Below are positions 25,102 to 33,354 of a DNA stretch of 64,000 bases, in pieces. Numbering within the stretch: position 1 is the first letter of the stretch; each line of letters opens with the position of its first letter. Source of the stretch: Vallitalea sp. (GTDB lineage Bacteria > Bacillota > Clostridia > Lachnospirales > Vallitaleaceae); assembly GCA_025210515.1 (NCBI GenBank), contig JAOARM010000003.1, positions 62,001 through 126,000 on the forward strand, read 5' to 3'. The notes beneath the pieces were generated by a model, which worked only from the letters and a program-made list of their open reading frames with translations, was not told the origin of the DNA and did not search any database. Both the position numbers and the translations under genes were made by a program.

Positions 25102-25899
25102 TTGGATTTAGCTACTATTGGAGGTTTGGTGGCAGGTATTTTCTTTATTGTTTCTTCTATTATGATGGGAGGAGAATTAGGTAGTTTCTTGCATGCGGCA
25201 TCAGCAATGATTACTTTTGGTGGAGCATTCGCAGCAACATTAATATCTTATCCTTTAGCTGATTTTCTCAAGTCATTAAAAGCAGCAAAGTTAGTATTTA
25301 GTAGTAAGCAATTAAACGAAGGAGAGATAATAAAGAAGATAATTGAATTATCTAATATCGCTAGAAAAGAAGGGTTACTTGCTTTAGAAGAGGCAGCAGA
25401 ATCAATTGATGACGAATTTATGAAAAAAGGTATATTATTAATTGTTGATGGAACAGACCCTGAACTAGTAAGAAATATATTAGAAACAGAATTAATATTC
25501 ATAGAAGGAAGACATAAATCAATACAAGGATTTTGGGAAAAAGTTGGAGAATTCGGTCCTGCTTGGGGTATGATTGGGACACTTATAGGACTTATTAATA
25601 TGTTAAAAACTATGAATGATCCAAGTACAATAGGTGCTAGTATGGCTGTTGCCTTGATTACAACACTATACGGTTCTATGTTAGCCAACTTTATTGCATT
25701 GCCTTTTGCAAATAAAATGAAGGTAATTAGTGAAGCAGAAATTCTTCTAAAAGAAGTAGCAATTGAGGGATTGCTTTCCATTCAAGCTGGAGAGAATCCT
25801 AGAGTAATAGAAGAAAAATTAAAAGCCTTTTTAGCACCTAGCCTAAGAAATGAAATAAGCGAAGGTGAAGATGCTGGGGAAGGTGAAAATAATGGCTAA
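25102..25899 (+). CDS. motA: Flagellar motor stator protein MotA
   Basis: MotA is the torque-generating stator subunit surrounding the MotB dimer in the membrane. The 265 residues include four membrane helices: two near the start (ATIGGLVAGIFFIVSSIMM and about 31-54) and two after the large cytoplasmic loop (GPAWGMIGTLIGLINMLKTM with the conserved Pro, and about 180-203). TTG 25102 is the preferred start, because AGGTGG (25091-25096) is 5 nt upstream and MDLATIGG is the family N-terminus; GTG 25093 overlaps that ribosome site. motB overlaps its end by 8 nt. Confidence 0.96.
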   Translation: MDLATIGGLVAGIFFIVSSIMMGGELGSFLHAASAMITFGGAFAATLISYPLADFLKSLKAAKLVFSSKQLNEGEIIKKIIELSNIARKEGLLALEEAAESIDDEFMKKGILLIVDGTDPELVRNILETELIFIEGRHKSIQGFWEKVGEFGPAWGMIGTLIGLINMLKTMNDPSTIGASMAVALITTLYGSMLANFIALPFANKMKVISEAEILLKEVAIEGLLSIQAGENPRVIEEKLKAFLAPSLRNEISEGEDAGEGENNG

Positions 25900-26722
25900 T
25901 AAGAGGAAAGCAGATGAAGCCAAGTCGGGTTCACCAGCATGGATGAGTACATATGGAGATTTAGTAACACTTTTACTTTGCTTTTTTATTTTACTGTTTT
26001 CAATGTCAAGTATTGATGTGGCTAAGTTCAAAGCCGCTATGAGTTCATTTCAAAATCAAATAGACATTATGCCTGGAGGAACTGCTCTAACTAATAATGA
26101 GTTGATATCTAATGGAATAAGTCAGGTAAACGGAATTCAGCAGATATTTGATAATAAAGTTCCTTTAGAAGAAAAGGGCGAGGAAGATGCAGACATTACT
26201 AAGAGTAAATTAGAAGAAGCCAAAAAAGAAGCAGAAAAAATCTATGAATTTCTAAAAGAAAAAGGATATGAAAATGAAGTGAAAATTGAATATAACTCAA
26301 ATGTTATAAAGCTTACAATTGAGGGAGAAGTGTTATTTGAAAGTGGTAAGGCTCAATTAACTACAGAGGCAATAAAATTAGTCGATGTAATATCAGTTAA
26401 GTTAAAAGAACATCTTACTAATAAAACTATTCAGATAGAAGGACATACTGATAACAGACCTATTAATACAGTTAGATTTCCTAGTAACTGGGAATTGTCT
26501 CAAGCTAGAGCTATTGCTGTTGGTTACCGTCTAATAGAAGAACATAATATTGATCCTTCAAAAATAGCTGCAACAGGATATGGACAATATAGACCATTAG
26601 AAGATGCAGATAACAATACATCTGAGGGACGCGCTAGAAATAGACGAGTAGAAATAAAAATTGTAAGTGAAGAATATGAAAATATTAATGATTTGAACAA
26701 TTTAGAACAAATCAAGGAGTGA
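25892..26722 (+). CDS. motB: Flagellar motor stator protein MotB
   Basis: MotB anchors the stator to peptidoglycan and carries the ion-binding aspartate. The membrane helix with that Asp is seen in PAWMSTYGDLVTLLLCFFIL (Asp about residue 23). A linker and plug follow, then a C-terminal OmpA-like domain with IQIEGHTDNRPINT, NWELSQARAIAV and GYGQYRP and NRRVEI. ATG 25892 follows AAGGTGA and lies inside the motA end, so the two are coupled. Whether protons or sodium drive it cannot be settled from this alone. Confidence 0.96.
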   Translation: MANKRKADEAKSGSPAWMSTYGDLVTLLLCFFILLFSMSSIDVAKFKAAMSSFQNQIDIMPGGTALTNNELISNGISQVNGIQQIFDNKVPLEEKGEEDADITKSKLEEAKKEAEKIYEFLKEKGYENEVKIEYNSNVIKLTIEGEVLFESGKAQLTTEAIKLVDVISVKLKEHLTNKTIQIEGHTDNRPINTVRFPSNWELSQARAIAVGYRLIEEHNIDPSKIAATGYGQYRPLEDADNNTSEGRARNRRVEIKIVSEEYENINDLNNLEQIKE

Positions 26723-26732
26723 GGTGAACAAC

Positions 26733-27251
26733 GTGGCTAAAGATAAAGAAAAAAAGGTAAAAGAAAAAGATGGTGGAAAAACTATATTAATGATTGGAGT
26801 TATTCTCATTGTTTGTTCTATTGTATTAGCATCTGTTTCTGTTTTCATGTTAACGTCTTCTTTGAAGAAATTAAACACTGAAAATAGAGAAGATGAAAAA
26901 GATCCTGATAAAATACCTTTAAGTCAAATTGAGAGTATTGAGACAGAAAATATTATACTAATTCTTCCTTCTTCTACTGATGCAGAAAAGAGAATGAATT
27001 TTACTTTCTATGTAGGTTTTGCACTTGATAAAGAAAGCAAAGATTTAACTAGTACAAAAGAACTACTTGAAGCTAATAATGGTATTGTTAAGTCTAAAAT
27101 TACTAGTTTATTAAACAAAAAATATCTAGAAGATATGTTAAGACCAGATATTCAGCAATTGATTGCTGATGAAATATTTGCTATGATGAAAGAAGAGCTA
27201 CAAACAGATGCTCTTGTAGAAGTTTATATAAAAGATTATTTATATAGGTAA
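26733..27251 (+). CDS. fliL: Flagellar basal-body-associated protein FliL
   Basis: FliL is a single-pass membrane protein that surrounds and stabilises stator units. The 172 residues have a charged cytoplasmic N-terminus (AKDKEKKVKEKDGGK), one membrane helix (about 16-40, TILMIGVILIVCSIVLASVSV), and an extracytoplasmic domain ending LLNKKYLEDMLRPDIQQLIADEI. GTG 26733 is preferred because GAGGTGA (26721-26727) is 5 nt upstream; GTG 26724 is part of that site. It follows motB by 10 nt. Confidence 0.9.
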   Translation: MAKDKEKKVKEKDGGKTILMIGVILIVCSIVLASVSVFMLTSSLKKLNTENREDEKDPDKIPLSQIESIETENIILILPSSTDAEKRMNFTFYVGFALDKESKDLTSTKELLEANNGIVKSKITSLLNKKYLEDMLRPDIQQLIADEIFAMMKEELQTDALVEVYIKDYLYR

Positions 27252-27305
27252 TATATAGATAAAAACAATAATCAGATTATACACTTACTGGTAGGAGGTG
27301 AGGAT

Positions 27306-28289
27306 ATGGGTGAAGTCTTATCACAAAATGAAATAGATGATCTGTTAAACGCTTTGAATACTGGAGAATTAGATGTTGATGAATATCGGTCAAATGCCAG
27401 TGAAAAACAAATAAAAGAATATGATTTTGCAAGACCATCAAGATTTGCAAAAGAACATTTAAGAACACTTGAGATAATTTTTGAACATTATGCAAGATTG
27501 ATTTCTACGACTTTACCTGCATACTTGAGAACTACGACGCAAGTGGATGTTATTAATTCTGAGGCTATTTCGTATTCTGAGTTTGCAAACGCATTATCAA
27601 ATCCTATATTATTAGGAGTTGTTGATTTTTCGCCCTTAAAAGGGTCATTTGTTGTTGATTTATCAGTTAATATAGGGTATGCTATAATTGATAGATTGCT
27701 TGGTGGAAAAGGTGAGCCTCTAGACAAGAAAAGGGACTTTTCAGAAATAGAAGTATTGCTAATAGAAAAGATATTAGTAATATGTTTACAGCATTTTAGA
27801 GAACCGTGGAAAAATGTTGTTGAGTTAGAGCCTAGACTTAAAAAGATAGAAACTAATTCACAGTTTGCTCAAGTAATATCACCTACTGATGTAATTGCAC
27901 TTATAACTCTTAATGTAAAAATAGGTGCAGTTGAAGGATTAATGAATTTTTGTATTCCTTATTTGTGTTTAGAACCTATTATGGATAAATTAAATACTAA
28001 ATATTGGTTTTCGACTATTCAAAAAACTAATGTAGATTTATATAAAGAGGTTATAGAGCATCAAATTGATACTGTAAATATACCAATTAAAGCAGTACTA
28101 GGTAAATCTTCTATATCTATTAATGAATTTGTTAATCTTCAAAAAGGAGATATAATAAAACTTGCTGATAAAGTTGATTCAGAAATGGATGTATATGTAG
28201 GTAATATAAAGAAATTCACAGGTAAACCAGGTATTTTTAATAATAATAACGCGGTTAAAGTGACTTCAATAATTAGAGAGGAGGAATAA
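27306..28289 (+). CDS. fliM: Flagellar motor switch protein FliM
   Basis: FliM is the CheY-P receptor of the switch complex. The N-terminal peptide VLSQNEIDDLLNAL binds CheY-P. The CheC-like middle domain follows (YDFARPSRFAKEHLRTLEIIFEHYARLISTTL and the GGKGEPLDKKRDFSEIE loop), and the C-terminal SpoA domain (VLGKSSISINEFVNLQKGDIIKL) binds FliN/FliY. AGGAGGTGA precedes ATG 27306 by 5 nt. The product has 327 residues, the normal length. Confidence 0.97.
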   Translation: MGEVLSQNEIDDLLNALNTGELDVDEYRSNASEKQIKEYDFARPSRFAKEHLRTLEIIFEHYARLISTTLPAYLRTTTQVDVINSEAISYSEFANALSNPILLGVVDFSPLKGSFVVDLSVNIGYAIIDRLLGGKGEPLDKKRDFSEIEVLLIEKILVICLQHFREPWKNVVELEPRLKKIETNSQFAQVISPTDVIALITLNVKIGAVEGLMNFCIPYLCLEPIMDKLNTKYWFSTIQKTNVDLYKEVIEHQIDTVNIPIKAVLGKSSISINEFVNLQKGDIIKLADKVDSEMDVYVGNIKKFTGKPGIFNNNNAVKVTSIIREEE

Positions 28290-28292
28290 GAA

Positions 28293-29489
28293 ATGGATGA
28301 AATGCTATCTCAAGAGGAAATAAATGCATTACTAAAAGGCTTGGATGATGATACGGATAGTAAAGATAGCACAAGTGCTAACGAATCTTGTGAATTAACT
28401 GAAGCCGAAAAAGACGCTGTTGGTGAAGTATCTAATATTAGTATGGGTACGGCAGCAACTACGTTATTTTCTTTAGTAAATCAAAAAGTAGTAATTACTA
28501 CACCAACAGTTTCAGTTGCTAATTGGGATGATTTATCAAAAGATTTTGTAAAGCCATGTGTGGCAATTCAGATAGTATATAAGGAAGGATTAGAAGGTAC
28601 TAACCTATTAATGCTTCGTGAAGATGATGTAAAGATTATTGCTGATTTAATGATGGGTGGCGAAGGAACTAGTACAGATGTTGAATTAACAGACCTTCAT
28701 CTTAGTGCAATAAGTGAAGCAATGAACCAGATGATAGGTTCTGCGGCTACTTCAATGTCATCTATGTTTGGTAAAAAAATTGATATTAACCCTCCGTCAT
28801 CTAATATAGTTGATTTTAATGATTATTTAGAAGAAGGGGATGAATTTGCAGAGTTTCTTAATAAACAATTTCTTAAAGTTTCTTTTAAAATGCAAATAGG
28901 TGATTTAGTTGATAGTGAAATGATGCAACTATATCCTACTGATTTTGCAAAAGAAATTTATGATAATTTTATGCAAAGTCAAGAACCACCAAAAGAAGAA
29001 GTTAAGATTCAAGAAGAAGAAAAGCAAAGTACTAATCAAGTACAACAACCTACTACTCAGAGTATGCCACAACAACAGCCAGTTCAGAGAATGGAAATTC
29101 CTACACAAGTACCTAATACTCAGGGTAACATGAATAACATGTATAATCCAAACAATAATAATCAATTTAGAAATATTGATGTGCAGCAAGCTGAGTTTCA
29201 AGAATTTGATTTTAATGCTGTTATGCAACAAAAAGAAAATATTGATTTAATTATGGACGTACCATTAGAAGTAACTGTTGAGCTGGGTAGAACTAGTAAA
29301 CCAATTAAAGAAATACTAGAATTTTCACCTGGAACTATAATTGAACTTAATAAACTAGCCGGTGAACCAATTGATGTATTAGTCAATGGGAAAAATGTTG
29401 CTAAAGGTGAAGTAGTTGTAATTGATGAGAATTTCAGTATAAGAATTACTGATATTATTAAACACAACGGACATAGCTTGATTAATTAA
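28293..29489 (+). CDS. fliY: Flagellar motor switch phosphatase FliY (FliN with CheC domain)
   Basis: This protein combines a CheY-P-binding peptide ([15 protein letters not shown]), a CheC-type phosphatase domain ([21 protein letters not shown] and [19 protein letters not shown], carrying the E..N catalytic pairs), a Gln/Asn-rich linker (about 230-300), and a C-terminal FliN/SpoA domain ([20 protein letters not shown]). FliY is the Firmicute form of FliN and removes phosphate from CheY-P at the switch. Length is 398. It lies 3 nt after fliM and 23 nt before cheY, its substrate's gene. Confidence 0.96.
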   Translation: MDEMLSQEEINALLKGLDDDTDSKDSTSANESCELTEAEKDAVGEVSNISMGTAATTLFSLVNQKVVITTPTVSVANWDDLSKDFVKPCVAIQIVYKEGLEGTNLLMLREDDVKIIADLMMGGEGTSTDVELTDLHLSAISEAMNQMIGSAATSMSSMFGKKIDINPPSSNIVDFNDYLEEGDEFAEFLNKQFLKVSFKMQIGDLVDSEMMQLYPTDFAKEIYDNFMQSQEPPKEEVKIQEEEKQSTNQVQQPTTQSMPQQQPVQRMEIPTQVPNTQGNMNNMYNPNNNNQFRNIDVQQAEFQEFDFNAVMQQKENIDLIMDVPLEVTVELGRTSKPIKEILEFSPGTIIELNKLAGEPIDVLVNGKNVAKGEVVVIDENFSIRITDIIKHNGHSLIN

Positions 29490-29512
29490 TATTATTTAGA
29501 GGAGAGATTTCT

Positions 29513-29875
29513 ATGGGAAAGAATATTTTAATAGTTGACGACGCTGCATTTATGAGAATGATGATTAAAGATATTTTAACAAAAAATGGTTATAATGTTG
29601 TTGGAGAAGCAGAAAACGGAGTAAAAGCTGTAGAAAAATATAATGAATTAAGCCCAGACTTAGTTATTATGGATATTACAATGCCAGAAATGGATGGTAT
29701 TGAAGCTGTTAAAACAATAAAAGGTATTAATGGTGATGCAGTTATAATAATGTGCTCTGCTATGGGTCAACAAGCAATGGTTATAGAGTCTATTCAAGCG
29801 GGAGCAAAAGACTTTATTGTTAAACCATTTCAAGCTGAACGTGTTATTGAAGCTGTATCAAAAGTAATAGGATAA
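29513..29875 (+). CDS. cheY: Chemotaxis response regulator CheY
   Basis: CheY is the diffusible single-domain response regulator phosphorylated by CheA. The acidic pocket (Asp 9 and 10 in ILIVDDAAFMRMM), the phospho-acceptor Asp54 (DLVIMDITMPEMDG), the conserved Ser/Thr region (IIMCSAMGQQ) and Lys in DFIVKPFQ are present in 120 residues. In Bacillus-type systems CheY-P promotes counter-clockwise rotation. GAGGAGAG lies before ATG. It sits directly after fliY, as in Bacillus. Confidence 0.97.
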   Translation: MGKNILIVDDAAFMRMMIKDILTKNGYNVVGEAENGVKAVEKYNELSPDLVIMDITMPEMDGIEAVKTIKGINGDAVIIMCSAMGQQAMVIESIQAGAKDFIVKPFQAERVIEAVSKVIG

Positions 29876-29879
29876 TAAT

Positions 29880-30242
29880 ATGAATATATACTTATTATCT
29901 GCAAATCAGAATAACTTGTTACAAGTAATTGTTCTATTAATACTATTTGTTACAGTATTGATTGCAGCTTTTTTTACAACTAAGATGTTTGGTAAATTTC
30001 AACTTAAAAAAGGGTCTAGCAAAAATATTCATCAGCTTGAGTCTATTTCCGCTGGCCCAGGGAAGTTTATTCAACTCATTCAGATAGGTGAAGAATACAT
30101 ATTAATAGGTATTACTAAAGATAAAATAACTTTTTTAAAAGAGATAAATAAAGACAATATTGATTTAACTAAGTACGATAAGAAAGACATGAGTCAAGTT
30201 GCATTTAGTAAGCACCTTGAAAAATTCTTAAAAAAGAAATAA
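29880..30242 (+). CDS. fliO: Flagellar biosynthetic protein FliO
   Basis: FliO helps assemble the FliP-FliQ-FliR export gate. The 120-residue product has one N-terminal membrane helix (about 12-34, LLQVIVLLILFVTVLIAAFF) and a short cytoplasmic beta domain (HQLESISAGPGKFIQLIQIGEEYILIGIT) typical of FliO. Sequence conservation in the family is low, but position between cheY and fliP supports it. It begins 4 nt after cheY, with only a weak TAGGA ribosome site, so it may rely on coupling. Confidence 0.85.
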   Translation: MNIYLLSANQNNLLQVIVLLILFVTVLIAAFFTTKMFGKFQLKKGSSKNIHQLESISAGPGKFIQLIQIGEEYILIGITKDKITFLKEINKDNIDLTKYDKKDMSQVAFSKHLEKFLKKK

Positions 30243-30267
30243 ATTGTACATATCGGAGTAGAATCTA

Positions 30268-31059
30268 ATGAAATTTATTAAAAATAATCATAAAAGATTA
30301 TCAAGACTTACATTAATAATAAGTATATTTATTCTAGTTTGCTTTATATGCAAAAATAATGTTCAGGCTGCAAATAATTCAATTCCATTTTCTGTCGATT
30401 TGAATGTTAGTGCCGCAGAGAATGGAAAAGATGTAGTAAGTAGTTTGCAGATACTATTTATATTGACATTAATTTCTTTGGCTCCGTCTATATTAATAAT
30501 GATGACATCATTTACTAGAATAATAGTTGTTCTACATTTTGTTAGGTCAGCACTTGCTACACAACAGACGCCACCTAATCAAGTGTTAATTGGACTTGCA
30601 TTATTTATAACATTATTTATAATGTCACCAGTCATAACAGATGTTAATGATTCTGCTCTAAAGCCATATTCAGATGGAGAAATTTCTCAAGAAGAAGCTA
30701 TTGAAAGAGGACTTAAACCTGTTAGAGATTTTATGCTTAAACAAGTAAATGATAAAGATTTAAAATTATTTTTAGACATGGCTGATGAAAGAAATATTAA
30801 TAATACTGAAGATATCCCAACAAATGTATTAATTCCTGCATTTATAATTAGTGAGTTAAGAGCTGCATTCATTATTGGTTTTTTAATATATATACCTTTT
30901 ATAGTTGTTGATATGGTTGTAGCCTCAACGCTTATGTCAATGGGTATGATGATGCTTCCTCCAGTAATGATTTCTTTACCTTTTAAGTTATTACTTTTTA
31001 TCCTTGCAGATGGTTGGAATTTGGTAATTGGACAATTGGTTAAGACGTTTAATTTTTGA
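30268..31059 (+). CDS. fliP: Flagellar biosynthetic protein FliP
   Basis: FliP forms the core pore of the flagellar export gate. A cleavable-type signal sequence covers about residues 1-34 (LTLIISIFILVCFICKNNVQA). The conserved MMTSFTRIIVVLHFVRSALATQQTPPNQVLIGLALFIT segment, the extracytoplasmic loop, and two C-terminal helices follow (IIGFLIYIPFIVVDMVVAS, then MLPPVMISLPFKLLLFILADGW). Length 263 is typical with the signal peptide. CGGAG precedes ATG by about 11 nt. Confidence 0.96.
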   Translation: MKFIKNNHKRLSRLTLIISIFILVCFICKNNVQAANNSIPFSVDLNVSAAENGKDVVSSLQILFILTLISLAPSILIMMTSFTRIIVVLHFVRSALATQQTPPNQVLIGLALFITLFIMSPVITDVNDSALKPYSDGEISQEEAIERGLKPVRDFMLKQVNDKDLKLFLDMADERNINNTEDIPTNVLIPAFIISELRAAFIIGFLIYIPFIVVDMVVASTLMSMGMMMLPPVMISLPFKLLLFILADGWNLVIGQLVKTFNF

Positions 31060-31143
31060 TAATTAAAATATAGTTTTATTATATTTAAGTTGTAGCTTTA
31101 TAAAATGGTACACTTGGTATATTTGAAAGGAATAGATTTTGGT

Positions 31144-31416
31144 ATGAATCAAAATATGGTTATAGATTTGGCTAGAGAAGCTTTATTAACAGTAATTACA
31201 GTAGCAGGTCCATTACTTTTATTAGCTTTAGTTGTTGGTTTACTTGTTAGTATATTTCAAACTGTTACATCAATACAAGAGCCCACTTTAGCTTTTGTAC
31301 CTAAAATATTAGCTGTTTTTTTAGGTTTAATAATATTTGGACCATGGATGCTAAATAAGTTAGTAACACTAATAACTAACATATACAGTAATTTTGGTTC
31401 TTATATATCAAGTTAG
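31144..31416 (+). CDS. fliQ: Flagellar biosynthetic protein FliQ
   Basis: FliQ is the small export-gate subunit with two membrane helices. The 90 residues read MNQNMVIDLAREALLTVITV, then the first helix continues to SIFQTVTSIQEPTLAFVPKI, and a second helix follows (VFLGLIIFGPWMLNKLVTLI). This is an exact family pattern. The start is ATG 31144 rather than the in-frame ATG 31105, because MNQ..VIDLAREAL is the usual N-terminus; AAAGG lies 12 nt upstream. Confidence 0.95.
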   Translation: MNQNMVIDLAREALLTVITVAGPLLLLALVVGLLVSIFQTVTSIQEPTLAFVPKILAVFLGLIIFGPWMLNKLVTLITNIYSNFGSYISS

Positions 31417-31428
31417 GGGATATTAGAA

Positions 31429-32211
31429 ATGGATGTACTATTAAAGGATCCTTTTGCATATTTGGACATATTTTTACTTACATTTGTGAGAATGATAAGT
31501 TTTTTTATATCTGTACCTTTATTTGGTACGAGAAATATCCCAAGGACTGTTAAGGTAATATTAGCATTGTTTTTGACAATTATAATCATTAATATTCAAC
31601 CAATGGAATTAAGTACCTCTAGTGCCAATATTATTCCTTATGCTATATTAGTTATTAAAGAATTTATTGTAGGTTGGCTTATTGGATTTGGAGCTTATCT
31701 TGTATTTTCTATTATAACATTATCAGGACAACTTATTGACTACCAGATAGGATTTACTATGGTTAATGTATTTGATCCTTTAAGTCAAATACAATTAACA
31801 ATTACAGGGAATTTTTATTACTATTTATTACTATTAATGATGTTAGCTACTGACACACACTTTTTTCTAATAAAAGCATTGACAGAAAGTTTCAAATGGA
31901 TACCTATTGGTAATGTAGTTTTTAGACCTACGTTATATCCATCAGTGATGAGTTTCTTCAAAGATTATTTTATTATTGCATTAAAAATAGCAGGTCCTAT
32001 GATTGGTGTAATGCTAATAATTAATGTAGTACTAGGCATATTAGCTAGAGCTACTCCTCAGATGAATATGTTTGTTATTGGATTACCACTGAAACTTATG
32101 ACGGGCTTAGTAGTTTTGCTGATTACAATAAGTGCATTTCCAAGTGTTAGTGAGTGGATTTTTGATAAGATGTTAAATGTAATCGATATAATAATTAAAG
32201 GGATGAGTTAA
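31429..32211 (+). CDS. fliR: Flagellar biosynthetic protein FliR
   Basis: FliR is the third export-gate membrane protein. The 260 residues hold about six hydrophobic segments and the family motifs FLLTFVRMISFFISVPLFGTRNIP, GWLIGFGAYLVF, QIGFTMVNVFDPLSQIQ and LGILARATPQMNMFVIGLPLK. AGGGGAT is about 9 nt before ATG 31429. It lies 12 nt after fliQ and 4 nt before flhB, the fixed fliP-Q-R-flhB order. Confidence 0.96.
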   Translation: MDVLLKDPFAYLDIFLLTFVRMISFFISVPLFGTRNIPRTVKVILALFLTIIIINIQPMELSTSSANIIPYAILVIKEFIVGWLIGFGAYLVFSIITLSGQLIDYQIGFTMVNVFDPLSQIQLTITGNFYYYLLLLMMLATDTHFFLIKALTESFKWIPIGNVVFRPTLYPSVMSFFKDYFIIALKIAGPMIGVMLIINVVLGILARATPQMNMFVIGLPLKLMTGLVVLLITISAFPSVSEWIFDKMLNVIDIIIKGMS

Positions 32212-32215
32212 CATC

Positions 32216-33349
32216 ATGAGTTCTAAATTTGTACATAAAAGATTAGTTATACCATATAACTTGCAATATTTTGCTGGAGATAGTGGGTCTGGAGAAAAGA
32301 CTGAAAAAGCTACTCCTCGTAAGAGAGAAAAAGCAAGAGAAGAAGGGCAAGTAGCAATAAGTAAGGAAGTTTCTACAGCACTTATTTTGATTGTTATGTT
32401 TTCTGCTTTAAAAATGTTTACTCCCTATATGTATGGAAAATTTATAAAATTATATAATCATGTTTACGGACAATTTACGATAGCAACTAATGAGTTTAGT
32501 ATTAATTTTGTATCTAACACATTAAAATATACTATTACAAGCTTAATAGGAATTCTTGTTCCTTTTTTTGCAATTGTTGTTACTATTGGGTTATTAGTAA
32601 ACCTTCTCCAAGTTGGTTGGAAGCCATCTATTAAGACGTTAAAAGTTAAGTTTAGTAAATTAAGTCCATTACAAGGATTTAAGCGTTTATTTTCTTTGAA
32701 TGCAATAATGGAATTACTAAAAGCACTACTTAAAATAACTATTATTATAGTTATTGTATATTTCACTGTAAAAGGTAAAGAAAATTTTATACTGATTGTA
32801 TACGAAATGACTCTTTTAGATAGTTTTAAACTAATGACGGACATTGCACTTGATATAGGTATCAAGGTAGGAGCATTTTATATTCTTATTGCAGTTATAG
32901 ATTATATTTATCAACGATATTCATTAGAAAAGAAATTAAAAATGACAAAACAAGAAATTAAACAAGAACATAAAGAAAGCGAAGGTAATCCAGAAATCAA
33001 ACAGAAAATTCGTCAGAAGATGAGAGAAGCATCAATGAAGAGAATGATGCAGGATTTACCATCAGCAGATGTAATTATTACTAATCCAACGCATTTTGCT
33101 GTTGCTATTAAATATGATAAGGACGCATCTTTAGCTCCTGTAGTAATAGCAAAGGGTGTTGATTTACTAGCAGCGAAGATCAAGAGTATTGCTACTGACA
33201 ATGAAATAGAAATTGTTGAAAATAAACCATTAGCTAGAACACTTTATTATACAGTAGATATAGGTAACGAAGTACCTCCAGAGTTATATCAAGCTGTGGC
33301 TGAAGTATTAGCATTTGTTTATAATCTTAAAAAAGAGAAGGAGGGCTAA
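32216..33349 (+). CDS. flhB: Flagellar export substrate-switch protein FlhB
   Basis: FlhB is the export-apparatus protein whose autocleavage switches secretion from rod/hook to filament substrates. The N-terminus holds GEKTEKATPRKREKAREEGQ, then four membrane helices (about 50-215). The cytoplasmic domain contains the autocleavage site NPTH in ITNPTHFAVAIKYDK and the later KPLARTLYYTVDIGNEVP. Length is 377, with a slightly longer N-terminus than usual (MSSKFVHKRLVIPYNLQYFA). All required motifs are intact, so normal substrate switching is expected, together with FliK. Confidence 0.96.
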   Translation: MSSKFVHKRLVIPYNLQYFAGDSGSGEKTEKATPRKREKAREEGQVAISKEVSTALILIVMFSALKMFTPYMYGKFIKLYNHVYGQFTIATNEFSINFVSNTLKYTITSLIGILVPFFAIVVTIGLLVNLLQVGWKPSIKTLKVKFSKLSPLQGFKRLFSLNAIMELLKALLKITIIIVIVYFTVKGKENFILIVYEMTLLDSFKLMTDIALDIGIKVGAFYILIAVIDYIYQRYSLEKKLKMTKQEIKQEHKESEGNPEIKQKIRQKMREASMKRMMQDLPSADVIITNPTHFAVAIKYDKDASLAPVVIAKGVDLLAAKIKSIATDNEIEIVENKPLARTLYYTVDIGNEVPPELYQAVAEVLAFVYNLKKEKEG

Positions 33350-33354
33350 GTATT

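Noticed and set aside
25248..25781. Long antisense ORF (177 codons) opposite motA, and similar antisense ORFs opposite fliF, cheB, cheD, spoIIGA and others
   Set aside because: They mirror codon structure of strongly supported + strand genes, lack ribosome sites, and their translations show no recognisable domains.
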